NCBI GenBank assembly: GCA_964638775.1
Contig: CAZWZH010000040.1
Location: forward strand, 1 to 64,000
Origin: Azophilus sp964638775
GTDB lineage: Bacteria > Pseudomonadota > Gammaproteobacteria > Pseudomonadales > Azotimanducaceae
Direction of reading: 5' to 3'
Length of the DNA stretch: 64,000 nucleotides
The position numbers and the translations under genes are program-made. The notes beneath the pieces were generated by a model, which had not been told where the DNA came from, did no database searches, and worked only from the letters and a program-made list of their open reading frames with translations. Positions 62,801 through 64,000 of the stretch are shown one piece after another (positions within the stretch are counted from its first letter, which is position 1; the number at the start of each line of letters is the position of its first letter).

Positions 62801-64000
62801 ATCCCCGCGTCGCGACCGCCGATGTGGCGAACGGGACCTTGACGGTAACGCCAGACGGGGTGGGCGAGACGACCGTTCTGTTGACGGTGCGATACGATGA
62901 CGGCACGGTCGAAGAGTACGCCTTTGCGGTGAGCGTGGATCGGCCCGGACGCGCGGCTACGCCGAGGGTATGGCTGTTTCCGAGCGCTTCCGATCCGGAT
63001 CGCGAAGGGTTCGCCCGGGTCGTCAACCATTCGGCAAGGGGCGGCGAGGTACGCATATCCGCGGTCGACGATGCGGGCACGCTTTACGGTCCGGTGACGC
63101 TGTCGGTGGAGAGCCGTCAGACCGTTCATTTCAACTCCGGCGACCTGGAGTCCGGCAATTCCGGCAAAGGCTTGCCGGACGGTGTCGGCTCCGGGAACGG
63201 TGACTGGCGCCTGTCGTTCGAGTCCGACCTCGACATCGAGGTGCTGTCCTACATTCGCACGAAGGACGGTTTCCTCACGTCGATCCACGATGTCGCGCCG
63301 GTGGGGCCAGACGGACTGCGGGTGGTCACCTTCAACCCGGCGAGCAACGCCGACCAGGCCAGCGGGCTGCGGCTGATCAATCCGGGCGATGTCGACGCCT
63401 CAGCGACGATTACCGGCGTGGACGACGCGGGCATCTCGCCGGGCGAGGGCGTGCACGTAACTGTCCCGGCGGGCGGGGCGGTCACGCTGTCATCGGACGA
63501 ACTGGAGTCGGGATCCAGCTTGGACGGGTCGCTGGGCGACGGCCAGGGTAAGTGGCGACTGAATGTCGACTCCAATCAGCCGGTCGCGGCGATGAGCTTG
63601 CTCGAAAACCGGAATACCGGGCACCTGACGAACCTGTCGACGGCGCCTCAAGGCTCGAGCGACGGCATCCATCGGGTGCCGCTGTTCCCGTCGGCCTCGG
63701 ACGCGATGGGGCGGCAGGGATTCCTGCGTGTGGTGAACCGGTCCGGTCAGTCGGGGGATGTGCGAATCGACGCGCACGACGAATCCGACTGGACTTACGA
63801 ACCATTGACATTGGCTCTGGCGGCGGGCGAGACGGTCCACTTCAACTCGAGCGATCTGGAACTCGGCAATGCGGCGAAAGGGCTCACGGGCAACACGGGC
63901 GCGGGAACCGGCGACTGGCGGCTCGCGTTGACCAGCGATCTGGAGATCGAAGTGTTTTCCTACATTCGCACCGACGACGGTTTTCTGACCGCGATGCACG
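59848..64000 (+). CDS. Exported metzincin-type metallopeptidase with BACON, LRR and the same repeated modules (partial)
   Basis: At least 1384 residues, cut by the window end. It has a signal peptide (MAIGALALVPITAVAA). A pro-region is followed by a catalytic domain with the metzincin zinc site HEVGHVMGLLH (H351, H355, H361), and TIMAYP supplies the Met-turn. A BACON-like domain (about 475-558: CDYRLSEVRRDVPASGGEFT) and a leucine-rich repeat domain (about 598-850) follow, then an Ig-like beta domain. From about residue 1038 it has the same alternating modules as the M64-like protein. The start has AAAGGGTAGGG before the ATG. It follows the M64-like gene by 107 bp on the same strand. Confidence 0.85.
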   Translation, partial: MAFCRKAVESMAIGALALVPITAVAAEEAVAIEIFTPVGTMEDHRIRAERPGSLASLHDAETDRSESRHAEVLRSRSVVVDLPALAAVREQLEEGGPVQIGLDLFSDVDLIANIARTAKTRYGYSLSGQIDGDPHGSVTLVVHGDILAGAVHSREGTYVIASNNGAIHTVREISGDFECQVDGRPHKALEVGKLGNVPASATSDDDGSEIDLLVLFTQAALDVEGSLRGMRSGIDLAVAWANDAYEAGGVELRLNLVAAVLVDYEESTERGSAGVTNQAFDLEHMVEPGDGLLEEAHELRDAYAADVVHLVVDQPGGGGIAKLLQVDEADPSAYGFSASNSLLSNPQLLAHEVGHVMGLLHDRYEEADFGWDRAGTPFASYSFGYVNQRAFDAGASEDSRWRTIMAYPTQCRHDGFWCDTIQRFSNPHQTYPAGTGDPLGVAGVGSTEAIDGPADAARSLNESRSLIAGFRDSASRCDYRLSEVRRDVPASGGEFTVEIDAASSCAWTGTAFGEHVEITSDAMGNGPGEVQYRVRANDGPARVDYVVLAGEMLAVYQSAAVAPLKVCDRTPQVRDAIANAIGSTCGAVSEFDLLEVRSLELEYQNISNIRRGDFGGLANLVELRLKGNQDLTIEDGAFDDLRKLKLLGLCCSDLEEVPSAIGSLRSLSHLYLHGNRIENLAKSAFAGLSELRYLDLSSTGLETLEEGVFSDQRKLLELYLDRNRITDVTKEMLRGPEDLLQLRLNHNPLGKLRPDAFAAIPKLWVLDLRRTQLRTVPSESVANVVSSLYLSDNRIDDLSGTTFPGWSLGRLSLANNALRTLPAGVFAGFTSEACKHGEMELDLSGNPGAPFSLALELDRADSETAVFGSRQAVVRVREGAPWPMTVGVVGTGSSSIRTDVTIENGDTESAPFEVAGTGPVLLRMSAAPRVPLGYSGVRVDLGDALPLFGLDGSVLNAGGTPLVMDLAEAFARNGEDPEISATSSDPRVATADVANGTLTVTPDGVGETTVLLTVRYDDGTVEEYAFAVSVDRPGRAATPRVWLFPSASDPDREGFARVVNHSARGGEVRISAVDDAGTLYGPVTLSVESRQTVHFNSGDLESGNSGKGLPDGVGSGNGDWRLSFESDLDIEVLSYIRTKDGFLTSIHDVAPVGPDGLRVVTFNPASNADQASGLRLINPGDVDASATITGVDDAGISPGEGVHVTVPAGGAVTLSSDELESGSSLDGSLGDGQGKWRLNVDSNQPVAAMSLLENRNTGHLTNLSTAPQGSSDGIHRVPLFPSASDAMGRQGFLRVVNRSGQSGDVRIDAHDESDWTYEPLTLALAAGETVHFNSSDLELGNAAKGLTGNTGAGTGDWRLALTSDLEIEVFSYIRTDDGFLTAMH

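Overview
The window is high-GC Gram-negative chromosome. It carries TonB-dependent uptake, secretins, an Flp/Tad pilus and MalT-like and LuxR regulators. The style of the large secreted proteins suggests an uncultured or poorly studied gammaproteobacterium, but that placement is an inference. I see no rRNA, tRNA, CRISPR array or insertion sequence.

Left part (1-24.5 kb). A ParB-like gene is followed by two divergent operons around a 324-bp intergenic region at 5267-5590. The minus operon holds a secreted helical protein, an Amt ammonium channel and a CsgG-like exported protein. The plus operon holds two more copies of the helical protein, a Tll0287-type haem-c sensor protein between them, and a membrane-anchored protein with a vWA-like domain and a TonB-like C terminus. 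Next come two adjacent MalT-like ATPase/LuxR regulators, a second vWA/TonB-like paralogue, a membrane pseudokinase with PEGA and FGE-sulfatase-like domains, a TonB-dependent receptor and a second Amt. Paired paralogues (2 Amt, 2 regulators, 2 TonB-like, 3 helical) make this look like one duplicated sensing/uptake system that I cannot match to a described one.

Middle part (25-39.6 kb). This is a nearly complete Flp/Tad pilus locus, read mostly on the minus strand: Flp pilin, prepilin peptidase (TadV/CpaA), CpaB, secretin CpaC, a small lipoprotein and CpaE/TadZ. An opposed TPR/SPOR lipoprotein gene follows, then two TadE-like pseudopilins, a vWA TadG, TadA, TadB and TadC.

Right of the pilin (40-50.3 kb). 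Two GT-C membrane glycosyltransferases, a membrane-fused spermidine-synthase-like protein, and DprE2, DprE1 and UbiA-type phosphoribosyltransferase genes form a polyprenyl-phosphate-arabinose pathway. Its position beside the pilin suggests arabinofuranosylation of the Flp pilus or of another surface glycan. Two paralogous roadblock-like genes (25.2 and 50.3 kb) bracket the pilus/glycan block.

Right end (51.8-64 kb). A LuxR regulator is followed by a run of large exported proteins: an FG-GAP repeat protein, an M64-type metallopeptidase with many accessory domains, and a metzincin-type peptidase cut off by the window end. The two peptidases share alternating C-terminal modules of about 110 residues that I do not recognise as a named domain.
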